Origin: a bacterium
GTDB taxonomy: Bacteria; Hydrothermota; UBA3073; JACQXS01; JAGMCI01
Reading direction: 5' to 3'
DNA length: 32,463 nt
Assembly: GCA_030018315.1 (NCBI GenBank)
Contig: JASEGA010000023.1
Span: 1-32,463 of the forward strand
The notes under the pieces are model-generated. The model ran no database searches. It worked only from the letters and a program-made list of their open reading frames with translations, and had not been told where the DNA came from. Of the stretch, positions 21,599 to 29,941 are shown one piece after another (position 1 is the first letter of the stretch; each line of letters opens with the position of its first letter). Position numbers and translations under genes: made by a program.

Positions 21599-24469
21599 TT
21601 AGAACTCTGGTCCCAAAGATAGGTACATGTATGTCTCTTTTGATAAGTTTAATAGGTTAGTATTTTTTGCAATGTCAAATCTAATTATAAAAAATGGGAA
21701 TCTAATTCTTAACCCGGTGCCGAAGCCGAATTTCAAGTCTTTTAATACTCCTTGTTCAAAAGGTTTAAATCTTTTAAGTTCATCCGTCGCATACCCGAAA
21801 TCGCAAAATAATGCACCTCGTATCCCTCCAATTGATATAGGAATTGGGAATGCAATCATGAGCTTATCAATAAATGGATACCTGAGTTCAAAATTTAATA
21901 CACTTACATTTCTGCCTTTAAATTCACCAATCTTGTATCCCCTTAAATCGTCAGCCCCCCCAATTGCTAAGTAAACTCGCTCCTTGTCTTTACCCCATAT
22001 TCCTGCATTTATAGCCCTTATTGCAAATGAATATCTATTGGTAATTCTTATATATTTACGGAGGTCAAACTTATAGTAATTATACAGCCAGGTAGGTGAA
22101 ACAACAGGCAATGTAGCTGATACAGTAATTTTACCTCGTTCCCCATTTTGTGGTCCCATCGGTCCCCATATGGAATTATCGAGTACATAGGATAGGACTG
22201 GTCCAGATATGTAAAGCTTTTCGCTAAACAAAACAGTGTCTAACTCATGGTAAGGATACAGTCCCATCTCATCCACATAGCCATTGAGCTCTAAATCTAC
22301 ACGACGAAATTTATCTATTGGATATTCAAACAATACTCCGCCTCCATATAATTTTTCGTATAGCAATAAGTCTCCTAATAGTGTATCTCCTATAAGCCAG
22401 TAGTATTCTTGCTTGAAAGTAGCTATACCGAAGTCTAATCTTCTTGGTAAGTACAGGTAACTTATATAATAATTTGCTGTGAGGTTACCTGGTGAGTTAG
22501 TCTCTATATAAAATTGATGGTTACCAAGTAAATCAGATACTGCAAGTCTCAAGTTACCAAAAATACCTCCCCCGTAAACATAAGATACGGAGCCGCCTCC
22601 CCAATCCGGCGTAAATCGTAATCCTAATTTTTTAGCTTCAATTTTAGCTGTATCTTCTCCACAGGATTCTGCGAATTTTACTTCAGTGTAGCACCTACTG
22701 AATGAGCTCTCAGGGCTACACTCAAGTCCTTTCTGTAGTGGATATTTTATAGTGTATATATCCCAGCCCATATCGGTATAACTACAGAAGGCGAGGTGCT
22801 TACCGTCATTAGAAATTGATGGTGTAAAGATGCCACCAATGACATTAGTAAGTTGCATAATATAATTCGCAGAATCCTGTGGAGATGACCCTACATCAAG
22901 AATATATAGATTATTAACCCCGTCTTGATTAGAGACGAATAAAATTTTGTCCTGAATCCATATTGGAGAAGCTACATAAGAAGCACGATTCTCTAGAATG
23001 GGTTGTGGTATTTGTATGGGCAATTCATAAGTTGTCCCTATCTTAAAGATGGTGTATTTTCCGTAGTGCCAACTTTCTCCATTCAGTGGTCTATCAGATG
23101 AAAAAATAATATACTCACCATCAGGTGACCAATTTGGGGTCAAGTCATCGTATTCATCAGAAGTGAGTTGTTCAAGTTTTCCTGTCGCAATATTTAATAC
23201 GTATATATCTGCCATCCCATCTTTTATACCACGAAATGCAACAAATTTACCATCCGGCGAAAATGACGGTGAAAAAATCCCATCAAGTTTAGGTGAAAAC
23301 TTTTTTATTACTTTTCTTTTGCACACATCCATAATATATAAAACATCTTTTCCACTACTTTTTGCAACAAAAGCTATATTTTTACCCGATGGGTCCCAAG
23401 TAGTTCCTCCATATAAGATATGTAGTGACTCAAAGCCTGCTGACTTACCACCTCCAATAAGTTTACACTTAATCCTGCCGTCAATACTTGACATAAGATA
23501 CAGATTTTCATATTCATCTCTATCAGATATAAAGACAATTTCACTCCCATCCGGAGATATACTTGGAGCTGTATTAAAAAAATAGTCTTTGTGTTCTGTC
23601 AGTCTTCTTGCATCACTTGGGACTTCATCTTTAAGAGCACAACTTGCCCAATATTTCTTTTTTAAGTCAGCCATCCATAATCTATTCAATTCTTCTACAT
23701 TAATTCCAAGCACAGATTCAATAGCCTTGTTTAGACCGCCAACTAATCCAATTTTGTGAAATAACTCGCCTATCTTTTTTCTACCATAGCGGTCTGCAAT
23801 AAACTGCAAAATAGATTGTCCTTCTTTATACATAAGATAAGAGCCTTCTATAAGATAAAGTTGTTTTATTGGTTTTATTTTGTCGTAATATAAAGCATCT
23901 CTAATAATCATATCAGATTCAGCATCCCATCCTAATGATAAGTATTCAGCCATCCCCTCTACAAACCACAGTGGTATATTTAACAAGCTAATTCTTGGAA
24001 TAATTCCAGTACCCCGTGATATACTAAATTGGAATGCATGTGTAAGTTCGTGAACAAGCACACGCCTAAAATCTTCGTAAGAGCCATTAAATGGGACAAC
24101 AACCCTATTCTTAAACACTTCTGTAAATCCGCCAGTAGCTTCATCAATTAACGATAGAGTAACATTTGTTTGCTCAAAGTCGTTATGTGAGTTATATATA
24201 ATGACAGGGATTGGTTCTTGTGGTGTATGAGATAATGTCTGAGATAATAATTTATAAGCATCAAGTAGTATAGTTTTTGCAAATTTAGCAATCCGCTCCC
24301 CACCCTCATAATAAATAATACTAAATTCCTTAGTCTCTATCACCTTCCAATTGAAATCTCTGTATTGCACTTTATTCTGCCCAAATTCCCAGTACTGTGA
24401 ATAACCGATTATAGGGGTAATAAGAGACAGGATAACAATTATTAGGAATGACCTAAAAAACTGTATCAT
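21599..24469 (-). CDS. Fusion of gluzincin peptidase-like domain, PD40 repeats and Omp85-type outer-membrane barrel
   Basis: This 956-residue protein starts with a signal peptide (residues 1-24). A peptidase_MA-like domain follows with HELTH at 140-144 and the downstream third-ligand motif EGMAEY at 171-176. A TolB-type propeller from about 290 to 600 has repeated SPDG/DPSGK motifs (SPDGSEIVFISDRD, SPDGKFVAF, SPDGEYIIFSSDR). The C-terminal barrel (about 640-956) contains GGADDLRGYKIGEFKGR, the Omp85/D15-type conserved loop, and ends ...YLSLGPEF. The layout suggests a periplasmic protease/propeller tethered to an outer-membrane pore. The zinc ligands are intact. It overlaps the upstream membrane-protein gene by 4 nt. 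Two copies of repeat D lie inside. Confidence 0.85.
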   Translation of the reverse strand: MIQFFRSFLIIVILSLITPIIGYSQYWEFGQNKVQYRDFNWKVIETKEFSIIYYEGGERIAKFAKTILLDAYKLLSQTLSHTPQEPIPVIIYNSHNDFEQTNVTLSLIDEATGGFTEVFKNRVVVPFNGSYEDFRRVLVHELTHAFQFSISRGTGIIPRISLLNIPLWFVEGMAEYLSLGWDAESDMIIRDALYYDKIKPIKQLYLIEGSYLMYKEGQSILQFIADRYGRKKIGELFHKIGLVGGLNKAIESVLGINVEELNRLWMADLKKKYWASCALKDEVPSDARRLTEHKDYFFNTAPSISPDGSEIVFISDRDEYENLYLMSSIDGRIKCKLIGGGKSAGFESLHILYGGTTWDPSGKNIAFVAKSSGKDVLYIMDVCKRKVIKKFSPKLDGIFSPSFSPDGKFVAFRGIKDGMADIYVLNIATGKLEQLTSDEYDDLTPNWSPDGEYIIFSSDRPLNGESWHYGKYTIFKIGTTYELPIQIPQPILENRASYVASPIWIQDKILFVSNQDGVNNLYILDVGSSPQDSANYIMQLTNVIGGIFTPSISNDGKHLAFCSYTDMGWDIYTIKYPLQKGLECSPESSFSRCYTEVKFAESCGEDTAKIEAKKLGLRFTPDWGGGSVSYVYGGGIFGNLRLAVSDLLGNHQFYIETNSPGNLTANYYISYLYLPRRLDFGIATFKQEYYWLIGDTLLGDLLLYEKLYGGGVLFEYPIDKFRRVDLELNGYVDEMGLYPYHELDTVLFSEKLYISGPVLSYVLDNSIWGPMGPQNGERGKITVSATLPVVSPTWLYNYYKFDLRKYIRITNRYSFAIRAINAGIWGKDKERVYLAIGGADDLRGYKIGEFKGRNVSVLNFELRYPFIDKLMIAFPIPISIGGIRGALFCDFGYATDELKRFKPFEQGVLKDLKFGFGTGLRIRFPFFIIRFDIAKNTNLLNLSKETYMYLSLGPEF
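22658..22675. repeat. 18-bp repeat D, copy 2 (in the barrel fusion gene)
   Basis: TCCACAGGATTCTGCGAA is translated on - as FAESCG, in a different frame from copy 1. It lies between the propeller and the barrel. Confidence 0.75.
22866..22883. repeat. 18-bp repeat D, copy 3 (inverted, in the barrel fusion gene)
   Basis: TTCGCAGAATCCTGTGGA is translated on - as SPQDSAN within the propeller. The matches to copy 2 extend 2-3 bp on both sides. Confidence 0.75.
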
Positions 24470-24846
24470 ATCAATTTACCCAAAATGAAGCCTAAAACTA
24501 TACCAGCAAGAAATGAAGTTACAAGCACCCTTGATTTGAATATGTCTATCTTGTGTCCCTTTCTGAGCACCAAAAGTGTTACAATATAAGCAAAACTATT
24601 CGCAACCCAGACAAGTGGAATAGAAATTATTTTCACTATAAACGGACCAATCCCAGGAATAAGCCCAATAATACCAAGCAACCCAGAGAATGCCTGTGTA
24701 AATATTCCAAAAACAACTACACCAAAAGCCATAATCTTCTTATCAAGCCTAAAGTGTAGACAAACAAATATAGTAAGAAAGATAATAGCCCAGCTAATTA
24801 ATAGCATCTTATTCCGTAAGAAGAATTGTTTCATACCATTTGTCAT
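24466..24846 (-). CDS. Small polytopic membrane protein, unrecognised
   Basis: This 126-residue protein has three to four hydrophobic segments: LLISWAIIFLTIFVCLHF, FGVVVFGIFTQAFSGLLGII ... IVKIISIPLVWVANSFAYIV, and VTSFLAGIVLGFILG. The last codons overlap the barrel-fusion start by 4 nt (ATGA), indicating translational coupling, so it may assist that protein or only share its mRNA. The first ATG (24846) is the terminal ATGACA of a repeat-A copy; Met5 (24834) could be the older start. Neither has a visible Shine-Dalgarno. Confidence 0.65.
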   Translation of the reverse strand: MTNGMKQFFLRNKMLLISWAIIFLTIFVCLHFRLDKKIMAFGVVVFGIFTQAFSGLLGIIGLIPGIGPFIVKIISIPLVWVANSFAYIVTLLVLRKGHKIDIFKSRVLVTSFLAGIVLGFILGKLI

Positions 24847-24886
24847 TGCAAGCGACCCTGAACTTGTTTCAGGGGAAGCAATCTCA
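24841..24886. repeat. Dispersed repeat A, inverted copy supplying a start codon
   Basis: TGTCATTGCAAGCGACCCTG, continuing AACTTGTTTCAGGGGAAGCA and ATCTCA, is the reverse orientation of family A. Its TGTCAT end provides the ATG of the downstream membrane-protein frame. It also contains the inverted repeat CCCTGAA / TTCAGGG. Confidence 0.7.
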
Positions 24887-24902
24887 TTTTTGTTTTCTCA
24901 AT

Positions 24903-25589
24903 CTACCTCAATGCCAAGAATACCTTAACTCCATAAGGTTCTATCAATAGCCCATATCTTGGTGATGTATGGGCAGCTATCACCCCACTTATGACCCTGT
25001 TTAATATAGCCACTCCTATACAATAAGTTGCACGTTGTAACACTTCTCTTTTTTCTCTCCTTAAGCTACGGTATTTATTCCACTTAGATTGATTATCCCA
25101 TTCCCATTTCAAGCTATCAGGTAAACTGTGTTCTTCTATATACTTCAGCTGACGTTCCCTTGCATCTTCTGGATATTTTTCTTCAGGATAAAGGTATCTT
25201 GCCTCTTCTCTAATATAAGTATTGTATGCCTCCAAGTTTTCATACCACTCTACAGCATTATAATAATCTTCATCTTTACCTGTTTTAGCGCCCGAGTTTG
25301 CATAACCATACAGGATGTAATTTTTTGTAATGAGTCCCGCATACCACCTAAATCCGAAGAATGTCGCCCAGATACTGGCCTCTATCGCATAAGCTCTTAC
25401 AGCACCTGATTTATCTCCTATATATTGTTCACCAAGTCCTGGAAGCAATAGTGAAAGAGCGAGTGCCTTCTTATGCGACTTAGGTTTAAGCAAAATTTCA
25501 GGTGGCACTCTGATATGTCCTGGTGAAAACTCTTGCCCATAAATTGTGGCACTTAAAAATGCCAACATTAGTAAGATATGCAATTTCAT
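24903..25589 (-). CDS. Exported/membrane protein with DUF5683-like hydrophobic region
   Basis: This 228-residue protein has a signal peptide (MKLHILLMLAFLSATIYG). Residues about 40-80 (KKALALSLLLPGLGEQYIGDKSGA, then IWATFFGFRWYAG) are hydrophobic and match the 'lots-of-Gly, PGLGQxYxG' start of DUF5683-like proteins. A charged Tyr/Glu-rich helical stretch (about 100-175) is followed by a further hydrophobic segment. The function is unknown. It follows the M6 peptidase by 16 nt and precedes the small membrane protein on the same strand, so it belongs to the envelope block. Confidence 0.65.
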   Translation of the reverse strand: MKLHILLMLAFLSATIYGQEFSPGHIRVPPEILLKPKSHKKALALSLLLPGLGEQYIGDKSGAVRAYAIEASIWATFFGFRWYAGLITKNYILYGYANSGAKTGKDEDYYNAVEWYENLEAYNTYIREEARYLYPEEKYPEDARERQLKYIEEHSLPDSLKWEWDNQSKWNKYRSLRREKREVLQRATYCIGVAILNRVISGVIAAHTSPRYGLLIEPYGVKVFLALR

Positions 25590-25605
25590 ATACCCCTACA
25601 AGATA

Positions 25606-28600
25606 TTACTTTACGACTGCAAATTTCTTGAATCTGACTAAATTTTTGTTTCCAGTATCTACTTCAACTCTACATATATAAACACCGCTCACTAAATTAG
25701 GAAGCATAACTTCTGTAGCCACTTTTTCGCCAATCTTACCTCCAAAGTCTTTAACTACTTCACCAGCTGCATTTATTATCTTTATATTTACTGATTTTGC
25801 ATTTCCACTAAAATATCTTACCCACCCTTCATCTATGACTGGATTTGGGTACACATAAAACGGGCTACGCATAAATACATCCACTGGAATTGTTGGTGCT
25901 TTAGGTGGTATTAAATATATTCCATTATGGCACTCATCTCTATATAGCATTGGCCAGGGTAATGCGCCATAACTGTCAATACTCCATGCATAAAGATTGC
26001 CATCGTCACAGCCGATAACAATTTCAATTATTCCATCTTTATTAAGGTCAACCAATAAAGGAGTAGAGTAAATTTTATTACCTACTGATAGTGGAAAACC
26101 TGAGAGTAATTTTCCTCTATTGGTATACCCAAGTAACTTACCAGCAGGTGCCCCAATTATAATTTCAAGCTTTGAGTCATTATTTATATCACCAACTACA
26201 GGAGAAGATTGGATTATTTCATTTGTTTTAGTATCAATTGGAAAACCAGGTAAATTAGCGCCAGTATTATTAAATGCATAAATCTTATTCCCAGCTGCAA
26301 GGATAATATCTAAGAGTGAATCACCATCTATATCAGCTAAGCAGGGTGATGAATAGAAAGATGTGTCTTCCAAGGTTTGCTTCCAGATAACTTTACCACT
26401 ATCACTAACACAGTAAAGTTCACCCATCCCATTAGCTACAATAATCTCTCGTTTCTCATCCCCATTTATATCGCCAACTATTGGTGACGAAGTTGCGGGT
26501 ATCCATGATAGGTGTGGTTCAATTGCAGTCCATAGGGTATCACCATTTGGCTTTATTGCCCAAAGCCTACCATCCCATGGCACAGCATAGATGACATTGC
26601 TGATTGAGTCATAAACTGGAGTAGTCCATATACATTGATAAAGATTTATAGGAAAACCGTCAAGTGTATCTCCATTACCATCCCATGCATATAGATTCAT
26701 ATCGTGTGCGCCTATAATGATTTCTTTTTTACCGTCATTATTAACATCTGCAAGAAGAGGCGATGATATAATAGGACCGTCTACTGATACAGGAAACCCT
26801 GAAAGTAGATTTCCATTTATATCTAAAGCATACACTTTGCCCCAGAACTTATATACTGTATCTTCACGACTTATGAACCGCATTTTTGTTTGATATCCTG
26901 TCTGCCGACAGGTAAGATTGGACTTTGACATTTGAGCTTTAGTAACTATTGTATCTTTACCAAAATATACACCACAAACAATGTCTGGGATGCCATCACC
27001 GTCTATGTCACCGACAGCTGGTGATGAGTAAATATTTGCACCATATCCAGCATCTACAGGATGATATCTCCATTTGATTATCCCGCTATCTGTGCACATA
27101 AATATAAATCCACCATAAGTAGTATCCATCACACTGGATACTATAAATGAACGACCGCCAATTTCTACAACATTAGGTGAGTTTATATCAAAATAGTCAC
27201 CACACTTTATTGGAAAATTTGCATACTTTAAGCCAAATCTTAATGAAAAGCTCATTATAGTATCTGGCTTACTGATTGACTCAATAAATACATTAGAGAC
27301 TGAGCCCAAGTTATCGTTTGTGTTTGGCGATGTATTTGGTGTGAACCTATCTAAGTTACCGTTGTAAAATACATCCCACGGAGTTCCATAAAAGAGAGCT
27401 ACAAAGTCAGATGCCAGCCACCATGGGGTATCAAAGTCCTGAATCCCATCTGCTTCTTCCATGTCTACACCTTTAGGAGAGCCTGCATTTATCTCATTCA
27501 TAAGTGAATCACGTGCAATTTTGTCATTATCTATATGCCAGATTGCCAAGCCACCCGCCATTGAGTCACAGGGAGTGCCCCAGTCATAATCGTCAAACTT
27601 AACGAGAACACCATCTTTCCATACTCTTGTAGCAGATGAGTCGTAATGGAAAGTTGAATCATTTGGATGTAAAGAATCACCTATTACAATATACTTATGA
27701 GTATCTGGGTTTGCGAATGCAAATCGCTCTTCTACAAGGAAATGTTCTCTTGTATTTATTGGTATTTTGTAGATTTTAGTTCTCGCAGTGTCCTCCCCCC
27801 CTCTCCTATAGATTTCTACATTAACTGTATCATTATCAAGTGAATCTAATTTAACTCTGCCAAGCTTTTGTGCACACCAAGCAGAAGTATGCGGTGGTAA
27901 TAAACCGTTCAAATTCCAATTCCCTGTGCCCATTAAACACCAGCCTCCACAACCTATTGTTCTCAACTGAGTATCGTATAAATCAGGTAGCCCAACTTGA
28001 TGCCCAAACTCATGTGCAAGCCCACCCTGCAAATAACCTGGCATACCATCTTGGAATGCAGTCTCCGGATAAATTGTACCCTCCAAAACTGCAACTGTCC
28101 CATTATCTACCCAGATTGGAGTCCCAAAGTATTCGTCTATATTGGTAACAAAACAGGCAATAATATCGTAAGGTGAATCCCCGAAATAATCGGTCTGCCA
28201 CATTGAACCGGCATGGAATAGAATAATTGCGCCATTATCACCTGCATACTTTGAAAAGTCAATTTCAGGACTCTCTCTATCACAGGTTATAATAGCGTCT
28301 CTGAAAAGTGTAAGTAAGCCCTGAACATAGTTTACTGGGTCACCATAATAAGTCATAGGGTAAGGAAGCTTATAAGATGCACTCTCTCCTTCAGGTACGA
28401 CTTTAAATTCTATCCATAATTTTTGGTCTGAGTCATCCCACCAATAATTTCTTAATGCCTCAAGTAAGTGTTCAAAATATCGCTTTGTATGAGGTGGGTC
28501 ATAGTACAAATTATGGCCAAATGAGTCAGTATTTGGAAAAACGAATGGTGGATTACTATCGTGTAGGGCAGCAGATGTAGGATAACCCAACGAGTCGTAG

Positions 28601-28980
28601 GGGAATGGATTTACATCAAGGTCAAACTTTCCATTCCCTGTAGTTAATGATGTAGTATCCTCTTGAAACTCTACCCTTATACCCAAGACATAAATAGTAT
28701 CAGGATATACCCCTTTCCTTACACGGTGAAGCAAATTTCTTTTTGATGGTCTTGAAATGTAGCGCTTAAGTTCGGGTTGTTCCTTAAATAGTTTATCAAA
28801 TTTATAAGTTACCAATTTTGCACTCTTTACACCAAGTCCCCTTAATTTCTTAAGTTGTTCCAATTCATCTGCCAAAGCTCCTGTGGCGATTGCGAAACCA
28901 CAGATTAAACATATCACATAGAGTAAAAATCTATTAAATCTGTAGCTCTCTTTACTTCCGTTTATCAACTTATTTATCAC
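25606..28980 (-). CDS. M6-family metallopeptidase with FG-GAP/VCBS repeats and C-terminal sorting domain
   Basis: This 1124-residue exported zinc protease of the immune-inhibitor-A type has an N-terminal hydrophobic signal at about 16-36. The M6 domain has HEFGHQVGLPDLYD (323-336) and GCGGWCLMG (343-351, Met-turn). The second half has about six Ca-binding repeats such as GDIDGDGIPDIVCG, ADVNNDGKKEIIIG and GDINNDSKLEIIIG, predicting a propeller. The C-terminal 90 residues (FYVYPNPVIDEGWVRYFSG ... GVYICRVEV) form a YPNP-type sorting domain. A small palindromic insertion (TCRQTGYQ) lies between repeats one and two. The start overlaps hepT by 4 nt. Confidence 0.9.
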   Translation of the reverse strand: MINKLINGSKESYRFNRFLLYVICLICGFAIATGALADELEQLKKLRGLGVKSAKLVTYKFDKLFKEQPELKRYISRPSKRNLLHRVRKGVYPDTIYVLGIRVEFQEDTTSLTTGNGKFDLDVNPFPYDSLGYPTSAALHDSNPPFVFPNTDSFGHNLYYDPPHTKRYFEHLLEALRNYWWDDSDQKLWIEFKVVPEGESASYKLPYPMTYYGDPVNYVQGLLTLFRDAIITCDRESPEIDFSKYAGDNGAIILFHAGSMWQTDYFGDSPYDIIACFVTNIDEYFGTPIWVDNGTVAVLEGTIYPETAFQDGMPGYLQGGLAHEFGHQVGLPDLYDTQLRTIGCGGWCLMGTGNWNLNGLLPPHTSAWCAQKLGRVKLDSLDNDTVNVEIYRRGGEDTARTKIYKIPINTREHFLVEERFAFANPDTHKYIVIGDSLHPNDSTFHYDSSATRVWKDGVLVKFDDYDWGTPCDSMAGGLAIWHIDNDKIARDSLMNEINAGSPKGVDMEEADGIQDFDTPWWLASDFVALFYGTPWDVFYNGNLDRFTPNTSPNTNDNLGSVSNVFIESISKPDTIMSFSLRFGLKYANFPIKCGDYFDINSPNVVEIGGRSFIVSSVMDTTYGGFIFMCTDSGIIKWRYHPVDAGYGANIYSSPAVGDIDGDGIPDIVCGVYFGKDTIVTKAQMSKSNLTCRQTGYQTKMRFISREDTVYKFWGKVYALDINGNLLSGFPVSVDGPIISSPLLADVNNDGKKEIIIGAHDMNLYAWDGNGDTLDGFPINLYQCIWTTPVYDSISNVIYAVPWDGRLWAIKPNGDTLWTAIEPHLSWIPATSSPIVGDINGDEKREIIVANGMGELYCVSDSGKVIWKQTLEDTSFYSSPCLADIDGDSLLDIILAAGNKIYAFNNTGANLPGFPIDTKTNEIIQSSPVVGDINNDSKLEIIIGAPAGKLLGYTNRGKLLSGFPLSVGNKIYSTPLLVDLNKDGIIEIVIGCDDGNLYAWSIDSYGALPWPMLYRDECHNGIYLIPPKAPTIPVDVFMRSPFYVYPNPVIDEGWVRYFSGNAKSVNIKIINAAGEVVKDFGGKIGEKVATEVMLPNLVSGVYICRVEVDTGNKNLVRFKKFAVVK
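26897..26912. repeat. Small palindrome inside the M6 peptidase gene
   Basis: CCTGTCTGCCGACAGG forms a 6-bp stem with a TGCC loop. It is translated on - within LTCRQTGYQTK. It is similar to the element at 20042-20062. Confidence 0.55.
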
Positions 28981-29411
28981 TGTTTATGAATTATCCGATT
29001 TATATCCTTGATAAAGTTTCTAATATCAGGTAAATTCTTATGTAAAATTTTGTATACCTCTTTTGCATCAATCTCCTCATAGTTATAAACTACTCTATTT
29101 CTAAAGTCTACCAATTTTTCGTATATTTTCACTTTTTCCTTTGAGATCAAATCATTCTCATCCAGCACCTTAATTATATCTTTACTCCCCTTAGGACTAC
29201 GTAATCCAAGCCTCGCAACAATATGTGATGAGATATCCAAAAGAGCCTGAATTGAAGTCTGAATCATATACACACAACCTTCAAGTCTAACATAATCTTT
29301 GGCTAACTCTTTGTAATTAAGTTTCCTCAATTGTTCAAGTCCTTTAAGATTCTTTTCTAATACTACAAACCTCCCATTTATTCGCGCCCTATCAATATCC
29401 ATAGCGTTCAT
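28977..29411 (-). CDS. HepT-like HEPN protein with substituted catalytic His
   Basis: This 144-residue all-alpha DUF86/HepT-type protein has YVRLEGCVYMIQTSIQALLDI (40-60), matching the family's core helices. HepT toxins carry R-x4-H-x-Y; here residues 104-111 read RNRVVYNY. The Arg and final Tyr are kept but the His is Tyr109 (TAT; a single C-to-T change from CAT would explain it). RNase activity is therefore doubtful. The first codons overlap mntA by 20 nt, the usual arrangement for the pair, although translation may start at Met4 (29402). The last codons overlap the M6 gene by 4 nt. Confidence 0.87.
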   Translation of the reverse strand: MNAMDIDRARINGRFVVLEKNLKGLEQLRKLNYKELAKDYVRLEGCVYMIQTSIQALLDISSHIVARLGLRSPKGSKDIIKVLDENDLISKEKVKIYEKLVDFRNRVVYNYEEIDAKEVYKILHKNLPDIRNFIKDINRIIHKQ

Positions 29412-29805
29412 CTATTCCTTTAAAATATTCATCTAAGTAAATCTTATAAGTAGGCTCAAAGTCGCAATACTCTATAATCACACGCTCTATAAAATTGGCT
29501 GTCTTCTCCTTATCTTTACTATAAATAAGTTTACCTTCAGAGATAACCCTGTGCTGAAATGGGAGTCCTACTTTATTAAGATTAACAAAATCAATATCCT
29601 CTGTCTCCAAAGCATTCTCAATTTTATTCTCAACTCCAATTTGTTCCATAAGAGAGACTGGCTGTTCATATAAGATTGCAATGTCTAAATCAGAGCGCTC
29701 TCTTGCTTCGCCTCTTGCACAAGAGCCAAATAGCCACACACCAACTATCTCCGGCTCCTTCTTAAAAATATCTGTGTTTATCAGTGTCTCTTTATCTGTG
29801 TCCAT
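29392..29805 (-). CDS. MntA-like nucleotidyltransferase antitoxin
   Basis: This 137-residue minimal nucleotidyltransferase has the full GS-x10-D-x-D signature GSCARGEARERSDLDIAI (27-44). In MntA/HepT type VII systems the nucleotidyltransferase AMPylates the Tyr of the HepT R-x4-H-x-Y motif, silencing the toxin. The C-terminal region (RVISEGKLIYSKDKE...ERVIIEYCDFEP) is family-like. Residues 1-12 (MDTDKETLINTD) are a translation of a dispersed ACAGATGGACACAGAT-type repeat, which supplies the only usable start; no ribosome binding site is visible. The gene lies 10 nt after tRNA-Ser on the same strand. Confidence 0.87.
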   Translation of the reverse strand: MDTDKETLINTDIFKKEPEIVGVWLFGSCARGEARERSDLDIAILYEQPVSLMEQIGVENKIENALETEDIDFVNLNKVGLPFQHRVISEGKLIYSKDKEKTANFIERVIIEYCDFEPTYKIYLDEYFKGIDERYGY

Positions 29806-29812
29806 CTGTGTT
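29770..29812. repeat. Dispersed repeat E (CACAGAT / ACACTGAT type)
   Basis: CTGTGTTTATCAGTGTCTCT, then TTATCTGTGTCCATCTGTGT, is the inverted relative of 12850-12893 (ACACTGAGTGACACGGATAG, then GAACACTGATGAACACGGAT). Here it forms the mntA start. Confidence 0.65.
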
Positions 29813-29815
29813 TTA

Positions 29816-29906
29816 CGGAGGGAGAGGGATTTGAACCCCCGTTTCCCGTTTTAACAGAAAAACACGATTTCGAGTCGTGCGCCTTCAACCACTCGGCCAT
29901 CCCTCC
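29816..29906 (-). tRNA. tRNA-Ser (anticodon CGA)
   Basis: The 91-nt class II tRNA begins GGAGGGA and ends TCCCTCC plus discriminator G, giving a 7-bp acceptor stem. The anticodon arm CACGA-CTCGAAA-TCGTG carries CGA (reads UCG). A long variable arm (GTTTTTCTGTTAAAACGGGA, then AAC) and GGGGGTTCAAATCCC T-arm follow. CCA is not encoded. A near-consensus promoter lies directly upstream. Confidence 0.95.
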
Positions 29907-29912
29907 ATTCCT

Positions 29913-29941
29913 AATATAAGCGATAAAATTAGCGGTGTCAA
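29913..29941 (-). promoter_or_regulatory. Promoter of tRNA-Ser
   Basis: On -, TTGACA (29941-29936), a 17-bp spacer and TATATT (29918-29913) lie 7 nt before the mature tRNA 5' end. The -35 overlaps the tadA stop codon. It may also drive the mntA/hepT and M6 genes by read-through. Confidence 0.75.
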
